Positions 21,577 through 30,703 of a stretch of 64,000 bases of DNA are shown in pieces. This stretch comes from Muribaculaceae bacterium. GTDB lineage: Bacteria > Bacteroidota > Bacteroidia > Bacteroidales > Muribaculaceae. The stretch spans positions 1 to 64,000 of the forward strand of contig JAIDQZ010000010.1 of NCBI GenBank assembly GCA_029062005.1. The letters are read 5' to 3'. The first letter of the stretch is position 1; the number at the start of each line of letters is the position of its first letter. The position numbers and the translations under genes were made by a program. Below the pieces are notes generated by a model that saw only the letters and a program-made list of their open reading frames with translations, did no database searches and was not told the origin of the DNA.

Positions 21577-21702
21577 TTGAGAATATTGAATTGAGAATTG
21601 AGGGATACTGGAATTAGGATGATGTGAATCACTTTTCTGCAAAAAGCCATATCATACTCCTGAAGATGTTTTTCTCAATTCTCTATTAACAATTCTCAAT
21701 TA
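21577..21702. repeat. Inverted AATTGAG/CTCAATT repeat pair between carB and pyrKD
   Basis: 'ttgagaatattgaattgagaattgag' on the left; 'ctcaattctctattaacaattctcaatt' on the right. Confidence 0.6.
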
Positions 21703-21758
21703 AAAAATTGGAAATTCGGATTAATTCAACTAATTTTGAAGTCAGAACGCTTATTTTT

Positions 21759-23468
21759 ATGAAATTCGAGATAACAAGCATTACAAGACTTACAGAAACC
21801 GTCTTTGAGATGACTCTTCGAGGCGACTGCTCGGCATTCAGAATGCCCGGACAATTCGTAGAGATATCAATTCCCGGTCTTTATCTTCGTCGTCCTATTT
21901 CAGTGTGTGACATAGAAGGCAACCGCCTCACACTCGTATTCAAGACAGTCGGGAAAGGCACAGACGAGATGGCAAAAATGACCCCCGGAACGGAACTTGA
22001 CCTTTTGATCGGACTCGGCAAGGGATTCGATACCGAACGATGCAAGCAAACAGCCCTTCTGGCCGGAGGCGGTGTCGGTGTACCTCCCCTCTATCTGCTT
22101 GCACGCAGGCTGCTTGCAGAAGGAAAGAAGGTGAAAGTGGCTTTAGGGTTCAACACGGCTGACGAAATATTTTATGCGGACAGATTTCGCGAGCTCGGAG
22201 CCGACCTTGAAGTTGCCACAATCGACGGATCAGCCGGAGTCAAGGGTTTCGTGACGGATGCGATCCGGAAGCCGGAGATGCAGGATTACGACTTCTGGTA
22301 TGCATGCGGTCCTCTCCCGATGCTTTCCGCACTCGGCAGGGAACTTGATTGCGAAAAAGGGGAAGTAAGCATGGAGGAACGCATGGGATGCGGATTCGGT
22401 GCCTGCATGGGATGCACTATAGAGACACCATGGGGACCTAAACGAGTATGCAAGGATGGTCCCGTCTTCGATGCCGTACTCATGAAAGACTTCAAAGGGA
22501 ACGGTACGCCGGCTCCTACACTACCACACGATAGAAAACTTGAAGGAGAACCGAAAATAGACACGGAACTATGCGGAATAAAGCTGATCAATCCGATAGT
22601 ACCGGCAAGCGGCACTTTTGGATTCGGCAAAGAATTTTCTGAGATTTACGACCTTAACATTCTGGGTGGGATTTCCATAAAAGGCACTACACTCAATCCG
22701 CGCTTCGGCAATATCACCCCCCGAATAGCCGAGACCCCCGACGGAATGATAAATAGCGTGGGGCTTCAGAATCCGGGTGCGGACATTGTCTACAACCAGG
22801 AGGTGCCTGAACTGAGAAATATTTATGACGGATGTGTGATTGCCAACGTAAGCGGTTTCTCCATTGAAGAGTATGTGGAAGCATGCCGCAAGGCGGATGC
22901 TTGCCAAGGTGTGGATATAATCGAGGTAAATGTAAGCTGCCCCAACGTACACAATGGAGGCATGGCTTTCGGAACATCTGCGGAACAGGCTGCCGAAGTG
23001 ACGCGCTCCGTCAAAGCTGCCGTAAGCAAACCGGTATTCATAAAGCTTTCTCCCAATGTGACGGATATCGTAAAGATAGCGAAAGCATGCGAGAAGGCGG
23101 GTGCCGACGGTCTGACACTCATCAATACACTTCTGGGAATGCGCATAAACATAAACACGGGAAGTCCGGTCATCGCCAACCGCATGGGAGGATTCTCCGG
23201 ACCTGCGGTATTCCCTGTCGCTGTCAGGATGGTGTATCAGGTGGCACAAGCCGTCAACATTCCAGTCATGGGCTGCGGAGGAGTATCTACAGCCGAAGAT
23301 GTAGTGGAGATGATGATGGCAGGCGCAAGCGCTGTGCAGGTCGGATCGGCAAATCTTGTAGACCCCCTGACATGCCATAACATAGCGTCAGAACTGCCAA
23401 ATGTTTTGAAGAGACTTAGAATCAATAACATAAAAGACATAATAGGAATATCATGGCGAAAGATGTGA
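21759..23468 (+). CDS. Fused dihydroorotate dehydrogenase electron-transfer subunit (PyrK) + catalytic subunit (PyrD, class 1B)
   Basis: PyrK half with FAD/NAD and 2Fe-2S motifs '[29 protein letters not shown]', then PyrD half '[20 protein letters not shown]...[16 protein letters not shown]...[27 protein letters not shown]' in one uninterrupted ORF. Confidence 0.9.
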   Translation: MKFEITSITRLTETVFEMTLRGDCSAFRMPGQFVEISIPGLYLRRPISVCDIEGNRLTLVFKTVGKGTDEMAKMTPGTELDLLIGLGKGFDTERCKQTALLAGGGVGVPPLYLLARRLLAEGKKVKVALGFNTADEIFYADRFRELGADLEVATIDGSAGVKGFVTDAIRKPEMQDYDFWYACGPLPMLSALGRELDCEKGEVSMEERMGCGFGACMGCTIETPWGPKRVCKDGPVFDAVLMKDFKGNGTPAPTLPHDRKLEGEPKIDTELCGIKLINPIVPASGTFGFGKEFSEIYDLNILGGISIKGTTLNPRFGNITPRIAETPDGMINSVGLQNPGADIVYNQEVPELRNIYDGCVIANVSGFSIEEYVEACRKADACQGVDIIEVNVSCPNVHNGGMAFGTSAEQAAEVTRSVKAAVSKPVFIKLSPNVTDIVKIAKACEKAGADGLTLINTLLGMRININTGSPVIANRMGGFSGPAVFPVAVRMVYQVAQAVNIPVMGCGGVSTAEDVVEMMMAGASAVQVGSANLVDPLTCHNIASELPNVLKRLRINNIKDIIGISWRKM

Positions 23469-24151
23469 TTATAGCGTGCGACTTCCCTTCCATGGAGGCG
23501 ACACTGGAATTTCTTGACCGTTTCGGCGACACGAAGCCTTACGTAAAGATAGGCATGGAACTCTTCTATGCTGCCGGTCCGGAAATCATCAGGGAAATCA
23601 AGAAAAGAGGACACAAGATCTTCCTTGATCTTAAGCTCTGCGACATACCCAACACGGTGAAGAGCGCAATGTCAGTGCTCTCCCACCTTGACGTGGACAT
23701 GACCAACCTTCACGCATTTGGCGGTCACAAGATGATGGAAGCTGCCATAGAGGGTCTGACTCGTCCTGACGGCACACGTCCGCTTCTTATCGCCGTGACC
23801 ATGCTCACGTCCACGAGCAAGGAACTGATGAATGAAGATCTCCTTATTCCCGGTGAAGTGGATGCTGTGGTGGCAAGTTATGCAAAAAATGCCCAGATGT
23901 CAGGTCTCGATGGAGTGGTATGCTCACCGAGAGAGGCGTCAATAGTGAAAATCGCATGCGGCGACAAGTTTGTGACCGTTACTCCGGGAATTCGTTTTGC
24001 AGATTCTGCAGCCGACGATCAGGTGAGGGTAATGACCCCGGCTATGGCTCGCGAGATCGGCTCTGACTATATAGTGGTGGGACGTCCGATCACTAAAGCC
24101 GAGGATCCGCTTGCCGCCTACGAGCGCTGCTGCCGCGAATTCCTTGGATAA
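23453..24151 (+). CDS. pyrF: Orotidine-5'-phosphate decarboxylase
   Basis: '[35 protein letters not shown]', '[20 protein letters not shown]', 'VTPGIRF', 'DYIVVGRPI'. Confidence 0.93.
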   Translation: MAKDVIIACDFPSMEATLEFLDRFGDTKPYVKIGMELFYAAGPEIIREIKKRGHKIFLDLKLCDIPNTVKSAMSVLSHLDVDMTNLHAFGGHKMMEAAIEGLTRPDGTRPLLIAVTMLTSTSKELMNEDLLIPGEVDAVVASYAKNAQMSGLDGVVCSPREASIVKIACGDKFVTVTPGIRFADSAADDQVRVMTPAMAREIGSDYIVVGRPITKAEDPLAAYERCCREFLG

Positions 24152-24198
24152 TAATTTGAATTTAGTATTGAGTATTTAGAATTTAGAATTTTCATATC

Positions 24199-24831
24199 AT
24201 GGAAAAGAAAATAGCCAAGGATCTTCTGAGCGTAGGCGCTGTATTCCTGCGTCCGGAGGAACTTTTCACATGGGCATCGGGAATCAAAAGCCCAATGTAT
24301 TGCGACAACCGCCTTACACTCTCCTATCCCAAAGTGCGTAAAGACATAGAAGAGGGTCTTGCCGAACTCATAACAAAATATTATCCGGAAGCGGAATCAC
24401 TCATGGGTACCTCCACAGCCGGAATCGCCCATGCCGCCATCACGGCATGGCTTCTTGACAAACCTATGGGCTACGTCAGAGGAGGCGCCAAGGATCACGG
24501 CAGGGGCAACCGCATCGAAGGGAAATGCGAGCCGGGCACCAAGGTGGTGGTAGTAGAAGATCTGATCTCGACCGGAGGCAGCTGCATCGAAGTGGTAGAG
24601 GCTCTTCGCGAAGAGGGCGCGGAAGTGCTCGGCATCGTATCGATCTTTACCTACGGAATGAAGAAAGCCACCGACAGGCTGGCAGCCGCAAACGTCACCA
24701 ACCATTCATTGTCAAACCTTGACACTCTCGTGGAAGTCGCAGCCGAGGAGGGATATATCGAACCTGTATGGAAAAGCCGCATCCTCAAATTCCGTGATAA
24801 CCCAAGCGATACCTCTTGGATGGACGCCTGA
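24199..24831 (+). CDS. pyrE: Orotate phosphoribosyltransferase
   Basis: 'FTWASGIKSPMYCDNRLTLSYPKVR', PRPP motif 'KVVVVEDLISTGGSCIEVVEALREEGAEV'. Confidence 0.93.
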   Translation: MEKKIAKDLLSVGAVFLRPEELFTWASGIKSPMYCDNRLTLSYPKVRKDIEEGLAELITKYYPEAESLMGTSTAGIAHAAITAWLLDKPMGYVRGGAKDHGRGNRIEGKCEPGTKVVVVEDLISTGGSCIEVVEALREEGAEVLGIVSIFTYGMKKATDRLAAANVTNHSLSNLDTLVEVAAEEGYIEPVWKSRILKFRDNPSDTSWMDA

Positions 24832-24867
24832 TCATTCAACTTTCGCAAGCTACTTAAATGATTTAAA

Positions 24868-25947
24868 ATGAAACATCTCATCGATCCTACCGACCTCACG
24901 GTAGAAGAAACCAAAGAGATAATCGACCTTGCTCTCGACATCATCGCCAACCGTGCGAAATATTCAGAAAAATGCAAGGGAAAGAAGCTCGCAACCCTAT
25001 TTTATGAACCCTCCACAAGAACACGACTGAGCTTCACCGCAGCAATGATGGAGCTCGGAGGAAATGTTCTCGGATTCGCAGATGCAGCCAGCAGCTCAGT
25101 CAGCAAGGGTGAGACAGTGAGAGACACCGTGCGTGTTGTGGAGAACTTCGCTGACATCATCGCCATGCGCCATCATATAGAGGGAGCGCAGCTTGCGGCT
25201 ACCGAAGTGAGCCGTGTGCCGGTGATCAACGCCGGCGACGGAAGCCATGCCCATCCTACGCAGACCCTCACAGACCTTCTTACTATAACCAGAGAGCTCG
25301 GAAGACTCGACAACCTTACAATCGGCTTCTGCGGAGACCTAAGGTTCGGACGCACTGTCCACAGCCTTATCAAAGCACTGTCACGCCAGAAAGGAATTAG
25401 AATTGTACTCATTGCTCCCCCACAGCTGCGTCTTCCCGATTACATCAAGCAGGATGTGTGCGACCGGCTCGGACTCGAATACAAAGAAGTGGATACTATT
25501 GAGGAAGCGATACCGGAACTTGACGTGCTATACATGACAAGAGTACAGAAAGAACGCTTTCTGGATGAAGACGAATATGAGGCTGTCAAGGATTCATTCG
25601 TGCTCGACAGCGAAAAGATGAAGCTTGCAAAGGAAAAGATGGCAGTCCTGCATCCTCTCCCCAGAGTGAATGAAATACTTGAAGAAGTAGATTCTGATCC
25701 GAGGGCCGCCTACTTCCGACAAGTTGAAAATGGCAAATTCGTACGCATGGCGCTCATCTCAAGCCTTCTTGACTGGAAAGATGATCCGAGACATGAGATG
25801 CCTGAACAGGAAGAGGTGGAGGTTCCTGACAATCTCCGCTGTGAGAATAAAAAGTGCATAACACGCAATGAGAAGTCACCGCGACGGGCATACAGGGCAT
25901 CTGACGGTTCGTTGCGTTGCCGCTATTGCGACCATAAGTTTAAATGA
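24868..25947 (+). CDS. pyrB: Aspartate carbamoyltransferase catalytic chain with C-terminal PyrI-type zinc domain
   Basis: Catalytic motifs 'FYEPSTRTRLSF', 'DGSHAHPTQTL', 'VLHPLPRVNEI'; C-terminal tail 'NLRCENKKCITRNEKSPRRAYRASDGSLRCRYCDHKFK' (C-x4-C-x20-C-x2-C). Confidence 0.92.
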   Translation: MKHLIDPTDLTVEETKEIIDLALDIIANRAKYSEKCKGKKLATLFYEPSTRTRLSFTAAMMELGGNVLGFADAASSSVSKGETVRDTVRVVENFADIIAMRHHIEGAQLAATEVSRVPVINAGDGSHAHPTQTLTDLLTITRELGRLDNLTIGFCGDLRFGRTVHSLIKALSRQKGIRIVLIAPPQLRLPDYIKQDVCDRLGLEYKEVDTIEEAIPELDVLYMTRVQKERFLDEDEYEAVKDSFVLDSEKMKLAKEKMAVLHPLPRVNEILEEVDSDPRAAYFRQVENGKFVRMALISSLLDWKDDPRHEMPEQEEVEVPDNLRCENKKCITRNEKSPRRAYRASDGSLRCRYCDHKFK

Positions 25948-25954
25948 GATTGTG

Positions 25955-26146
25955 GAGTTTTGGGGTTGTTAAGTTGTGAGGTTGTGGGGTTGTGAGGTTT
26001 GGATATGTATGGATTTGCGGGCTTGATGTTCCGGACTACTGAAATCTAAAACACAACTCCTCTACGACCAAACAACCAAACAACCACAAAACCCCAAAAC
26101 CCCAACAACTCCACAACCCAACAACCTCAAAACCCCACAACTACAG
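25955..26146. repeat. G/T-rich then A/C-rich low-complexity inverted repeat (GTTGTGAGG / CAACCTCAAAACC families)
   Basis: Left 'gttgttaagttgtgaggttgtggggttgtgaggtt'; right 'aaacaaccaaacaaccacaaaaccccaaaaccccaacaactccacaacccaacaacctcaaaaccccacaac'. Confidence 0.7.
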
Positions 26147-26155
26147 GTAAAAATT

Positions 26156-28054
26156 TTGGAACCACTTAAACATGAATGCGGTATCGCAATGATACGCCTT
26201 CGTAAGCCTATCAGCTATTATAAAGAGAAGTACGGAAGCTATGCCTATGCCCTCAATAAGCTTTACCTCCTTATGGAGAAACAGCACAACAGAGGACAGG
26301 AAGGAGCAGGCGTCGGAGTGGTCAACCTCAAGTCTCTACCGGGACATGAGTACGTCTGGCGCGAACGGGAACTCGGACCTCAGGCTATACAGGAGATATT
26401 CAACCGCATCGGCAGGAGACTTTCTGAAGCTGGTCTTGAAGAAATGACTCCTCAGGAGGCGGAGACAGAGGCTCCGATGATAGGAGAGATATATCTCGGA
26501 CACCTGAGATATTCCACTACCGGAAAAAGCGGCATGTCGTATGTCCATCCCTTTCTGAGGCGCAATAACTGGAGAAGCCGGAATCTTCTGATGTGCGGCA
26601 ACTTCAACATGACCAATGTCGACGCTCTCTTCGAGTCTGTTGTGAGCAGAGGACAGCATCCACGCCTGCACAGCGATACAATCATTCTGCTTGAGATGCT
26701 CGGATATGCACTCGACAAGGAAAATCATAGATTATACCGACTTCACCGCGACAATGACGCAGAAAACTTCGTAGACCGCAATCTTGAAGAAATCATAGAA
26801 GAGGAGCTTGACATACGCAATGTACTCAAGGCTTCCGCTCCGGAATGGGATGGAGGTTACGTGATATGCGGAGCCACCGGGTCAGGCAACGTATTCGTAT
26901 TCCGCGATCCTAACGGCATACGTCCCGCCTATTATTATATAGACGATGAGATAATAATAGCCACTTCCGAGCGTCCGCAGATACAGACTGTGTTCGGGGT
27001 GCCACAGGACAGCATCAGGGAACTTCAACCGGGAGAAGCGTTGCTCGTATCAATCGACGGGACTCCTACAGTGGAGAGCATACTGCCACAGCAATCAAAT
27101 TCAAGATGCAGTTTTGAGCGTATATATTTCTCGCGGGGAAGTGACTCGGACATATACAACGAACGCAAGGAATTGGGACGTCTTCTCGTCCCTAAGATAG
27201 TGGAGTCAGTAGACGGAAACATCGCAAGTACCGTCTTCTCCTACATCCCAAATACTGCCGAAGTAGCATTCTACGGGCTTGTGGAAGGTCTTGAAGAATA
27301 CCTTAACGACTACAAGACAGAGCGAATCCTGGCTCTTCAAAGCGACGGGAAACTAAACCGGGACTCAATCCGAAAGGTAATGGAGGCGGAGGTAAGGATT
27401 GAAAAAGCGGCGATCAAGGATATCAAGCTCCGCACCTTCATAGCTGAAGGTGATGTCCGCAACGAACTTGCAGCACACGTCTATGACATTTCCTACGGGT
27501 GCCTTCGACCGGGTATTGACTCTCTTGTGGTGATCGATGACTCCATTGTAAGAGGCACCACACTCAAACAGTCTATATTGAATATGCTTGCCAGGCTGAA
27601 TCCCAAGAAGATAGTGGTGGTCTCCTCATCTCCTCAAGTGAGATATCCCGACTATTACGGCATTGACATGAGCCGTATGGACGAATTTATCGCATTCAAG
27701 GCGGCAGTCAGTCTTCTAAAGGAAAGAGGAATGGAATATGTGCTTGCTTCCACCTATGCCGCATGCAGGAGAGAGATCGAAAAAAAAGATGGCGAGACAA
27801 TAACAAACCATGTGAAGAATATATATGCACATTTCACTGATGACGAGATATCACGGAAAATAGCAAAGATGGTAAAGCCTGAAGATATGGAAGTGGAAAT
27901 AGTCTACCAGACAGTAGCAGGACTGCACAAGGCATGTCCCGATCATCCCGGTGACTGGTACTTCTCAGGCGACTATCCTACTCCCGGAGGAACACGACGT
28001 GTGAATCAGGCATATATCGACTGGTATGAAGGAAACACGTCAAAACGAAACTGA
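26156..28054 (+). CDS. Amidophosphoribosyltransferase-like protein (long PurF homologue, TTG start)
   Basis: Ntn Cys 'HECGIAMIRL', 'LMEKQHNRGQEGAGVGVV', PRT motif 'SLVVIDDSIVRGTTLKQSILNML'. Confidence 0.8.
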   Translation: MEPLKHECGIAMIRLRKPISYYKEKYGSYAYALNKLYLLMEKQHNRGQEGAGVGVVNLKSLPGHEYVWRERELGPQAIQEIFNRIGRRLSEAGLEEMTPQEAETEAPMIGEIYLGHLRYSTTGKSGMSYVHPFLRRNNWRSRNLLMCGNFNMTNVDALFESVVSRGQHPRLHSDTIILLEMLGYALDKENHRLYRLHRDNDAENFVDRNLEEIIEEELDIRNVLKASAPEWDGGYVICGATGSGNVFVFRDPNGIRPAYYYIDDEIIIATSERPQIQTVFGVPQDSIRELQPGEALLVSIDGTPTVESILPQQSNSRCSFERIYFSRGSDSDIYNERKELGRLLVPKIVESVDGNIASTVFSYIPNTAEVAFYGLVEGLEEYLNDYKTERILALQSDGKLNRDSIRKVMEAEVRIEKAAIKDIKLRTFIAEGDVRNELAAHVYDISYGCLRPGIDSLVVIDDSIVRGTTLKQSILNMLARLNPKKIVVVSSSPQVRYPDYYGIDMSRMDEFIAFKAAVSLLKERGMEYVLASTYAACRREIEKKDGETITNHVKNIYAHFTDDEISRKIAKMVKPEDMEVEIVYQTVAGLHKACPDHPGDWYFSGDYPTPGGTRRVNQAYIDWYEGNTSKRN

Positions 28055-28090
28055 AAGGGATTTAAGGTAATGTTTTTTTTAGTTAAATCA

Positions 28091-28121
28091 TTGCATGAAT
28101 CGATTGAAATTTGTAATTTTG
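28091..28121 (+). promoter_or_regulatory. Bacteroidetes-type promoter upstream of the 28147 ORF
   Basis: TTG (28091-28093)-N20-TAATTTTG (28114-28121). Confidence 0.55.
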
Positions 28122-28146
28122 TATTAAGATTTTAGTTTCGAACGAT

Positions 28147-28704
28147 TTGAAAAGTCTGACAAAAGAAATAATCCTGATATTCATTATAAGCCTGGTCATA
28201 ATACTTGCATTAGGTTTCTCCATGGGGTTGCATTCTTTCACCATCGTGGAATGGTGGAAACCGGTGGCAGTATGCTCACTGCCAGCTTTGGCGATTACGT
28301 TTTTGCTTGCAGGAATCGTGAGACACGTCACAGGACCGCTGATGAAATATGTTGAGTATCCGCTGGCATTCATTCTGTCTTTCTCCACCTTTCTTTTGGC
28401 GTTCTATACACTCAACTATTACAAATCCGATCCGTCGACGGCACATGAGTATATGGCTCCGGTGGTAAGGAAATACAGTGAGGAGCGAACAAGATCACGG
28501 AGAATAAGCCGCCACTCTTACAGATCGGAAAAATATACAGTATATTTCATCGAGCTCGAAATGAGCGACGGGAAGATTAAAAAGCAGGAGAAGACCTTAA
28601 GGCAGTATAACAATATAAAGACAGGCAGCAAGATGAGATTGATCTTGGAAAACGGACTTTTCGACATACCTGTGATAAAGAAAAGACATACAAAATCTAA
28701 ATGA
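28147..28704 (+). CDS. Membrane protein of unknown function (TTG start)
   Basis: Several N-terminal hydrophobic segments, then a basic C-terminal domain; upstream promoter; overlaps the start of the M48 gene. Confidence 0.55.
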   Translation: MKSLTKEIILIFIISLVIILALGFSMGLHSFTIVEWWKPVAVCSLPALAITFLLAGIVRHVTGPLMKYVEYPLAFILSFSTFLLAFYTLNYYKSDPSTAHEYMAPVVRKYSEERTRSRRISRHSYRSEKYTVYFIELEMSDGKIKKQEKTLRQYNNIKTGSKMRLILENGLFDIPVIKKRHTKSK

Positions 28705-29510
28705 TATATATGATGAGAACACATTTGATCAAAGCTCTTATCGCCATTGCAATAATGGCTTTTTCGAACCAGGCGCAAGCTCAGTTCAACCTCAAGAAAG
28801 CCGTAGGAAGCGCTGCCAAGGCTGCGCAGGCTTTCACTCTGACCGACCAGCAGATGGCAGCCTACGTGAAGGAATCCGTAGACTGGATGGACAAACACAA
28901 TCCGGTGCTCCCGGAAGACGATCCCTACACACAGAGACTCAGGAAGCTCGTGGAAGGAATCACGGATGCCGATGGAATTCCCTTGAATTTCAAAGTATAC
29001 AATGTGGTTGACGTAAATGCATTCGCATGCCCGGACGGAAGTGTACGCGTATTCGCCGCCCTGATGGATATCATGGACGACGACGAACTTGTAGGCATCA
29101 TAGGTCATGAGATAGGACATGTAGTGAAGCGTCACTCCAAGAACGCATTCAAGACCGAATTACTGACCGGTGCAGTAAAGGACGCGGTGTCGGCAACCGG
29201 AGGAAAGATAGCAGCCCTTACTGACTCCCAGCTCGGAGCGCTCGGCGAATCACTCATCAATGCCAAATATTCCCAGAAGCAGGAGAAGGAAGCAGATGAC
29301 TGCGGCTATGATTTCCTTGTTGCCAACGGTCGCAATCCCTGGGGAATGGTCAAATCTTTCGAAAAGCTCCAGAATCTTGAAGGGGGCACAAAATCCACTA
29401 CCGTTCAGAAAATGTTCTCTTCACATCCTGAGACAAAAGAACGTATTGAAAGAATGACCAAAAGATGCGAGAAAGACGGATATGAACGTCCGGCTTCCGC
29501 AGAAAAATGA
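28701..29510 (+). CDS. M48 family metalloprotease, secreted
   Basis: Signal peptide; 'DDDELVGIIGHEIGHVVKRHSKNAF' (HExxH). Confidence 0.85.
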   Translation: MIYMMRTHLIKALIAIAIMAFSNQAQAQFNLKKAVGSAAKAAQAFTLTDQQMAAYVKESVDWMDKHNPVLPEDDPYTQRLRKLVEGITDADGIPLNFKVYNVVDVNAFACPDGSVRVFAALMDIMDDDELVGIIGHEIGHVVKRHSKNAFKTELLTGAVKDAVSATGGKIAALTDSQLGALGESLINAKYSQKQEKEADDCGYDFLVANGRNPWGMVKSFEKLQNLEGGTKSTTVQKMFSSHPETKERIERMTKRCEKDGYERPASAEK

Positions 29511-29526
29511 TACTTTAAATCCAACG

Positions 29527-29562
29527 AAAGAAAGGCTTCCATGATTGGGAGCCTTTCTTTTT
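29527..29562 (+). terminator. Intrinsic terminator after the M48 gene
   Basis: AAAGAAAGGCT (29527-29537) pairs with AGCCTTTCTTT (29550-29560), then TT. Confidence 0.8.
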
Positions 29563-29671
29563 GCAATATAAAACCTTGCACATACACCGGATTTCATATA
29601 AGTTTACTATTCATTAAACAAAATATCCTGCTTTTTAAGGAATTTTAAATATTTTTTCGTAATTTTGCATC

Positions 29672-30652
29672 ATGAAAACCATATTTGGATTTAGCATTTC
29701 ACGTAAAAGCCTGATAATAGACTATATAATGATTATAGTCGGCATTTTCATGTATGCTTTCGGCTTCTGTGCGTTTATCCTGCCTCATAAAATCGTCATG
29801 GGCGGACTCTCAGGCGTAGGAACACTTGTATACTTCGCCACAAACGAGACCATTCCCGTTGCCGTCACCCAATATGTGCTTAACCTTGTCCTCCTTGCCT
29901 TTGCATTCAGAATAGTAGGCAAGACCTTTGTAGTGAGGACAATATTCGGAGCCACCGTAGTTTCCCTATCCATAGGTGTAGGCGAGGCATTCTTCATGGG
30001 TCTCGGACATCCGATACTCCCTGACATGTCACTAAGTGCGATACTCGGAGCCATCATCTGCGGACTTGGCGTAGGCACTGTCCTTATACACAACGGATCT
30101 ACGGGGGGAACTGACATCGTGGCTTCCATGGTAAGCAAAGTGAGCAATGTAAGCATAGGCAGGTCGATGGTGGTATGTGATATAATCATAGTGTCAAGCA
30201 GTATATTCCTTCCGTTTGACGGCAGTTTCGGCGAACGCCTTGAAGCGCGGATACCACTCATCGTTTATGGATATGTAGTGACATTCGTGGCGTCGTATTG
30301 TGCTGACATGATTGTGGTAGGCAACCGGCAGGCTGTCCAGTTTATCATCTTCAGCCGACAGTGGCAGATCATAGCCGATGCCATCAATAATGACGCCAAG
30401 CGCGGAGTGACGGTGCTCGACGGGGAGGGATGGTACAGCAAGAAGCCTATAAAGATTCTTATGGTCTGGTGCCGCAAGATAGAGGCTCCTGGCATCATGC
30501 GTCTGGTAAAAAGCATAGACGACGATGCCTTCATCACCCAAGGCGCCGTCAACGGTGTGTTTGGAAAAGGTTTTGATATGTATAAGGTAAAAATCAAGTC
30601 TAAAAAGCAACAGACTTTTAAAATACCTGATAATTCCCGGCAAACTCAATAA
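29672..30652 (+). CDS. YitT family membrane protein
   Basis: Polytopic; 'GFCAFILPHKIVMGGLSGVGTLVYFA', 'LIHNGSTGGTDIVASMVSK'; C-terminal DUF2179-like region. Confidence 0.8.
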   Translation: MKTIFGFSISRKSLIIDYIMIIVGIFMYAFGFCAFILPHKIVMGGLSGVGTLVYFATNETIPVAVTQYVLNLVLLAFAFRIVGKTFVVRTIFGATVVSLSIGVGEAFFMGLGHPILPDMSLSAILGAIICGLGVGTVLIHNGSTGGTDIVASMVSKVSNVSIGRSMVVCDIIIVSSSIFLPFDGSFGERLEARIPLIVYGYVVTFVASYCADMIVVGNRQAVQFIIFSRQWQIIADAINNDAKRGVTVLDGEGWYSKKPIKILMVWCRKIEAPGIMRLVKSIDDDAFITQGAVNGVFGKGFDMYKVKIKSKKQQTFKIPDNSRQTQ

Positions 30653-30703
30653 CCCAAAATAGAGCATAAATTAATCAAACTATCAACCAACAACTAAAAA
30701 ACT

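Noticed and set aside
22569-23378. 269-aa minus-strand ORF opposite pyrKD
   Set aside because: Antisense, His/Tyr/Cys-rich shadow translation with no motifs.
25955-26146. CRISPR array
   Set aside because: Repeats are short, degenerate and contiguous without unique spacers; no cas genes are present.
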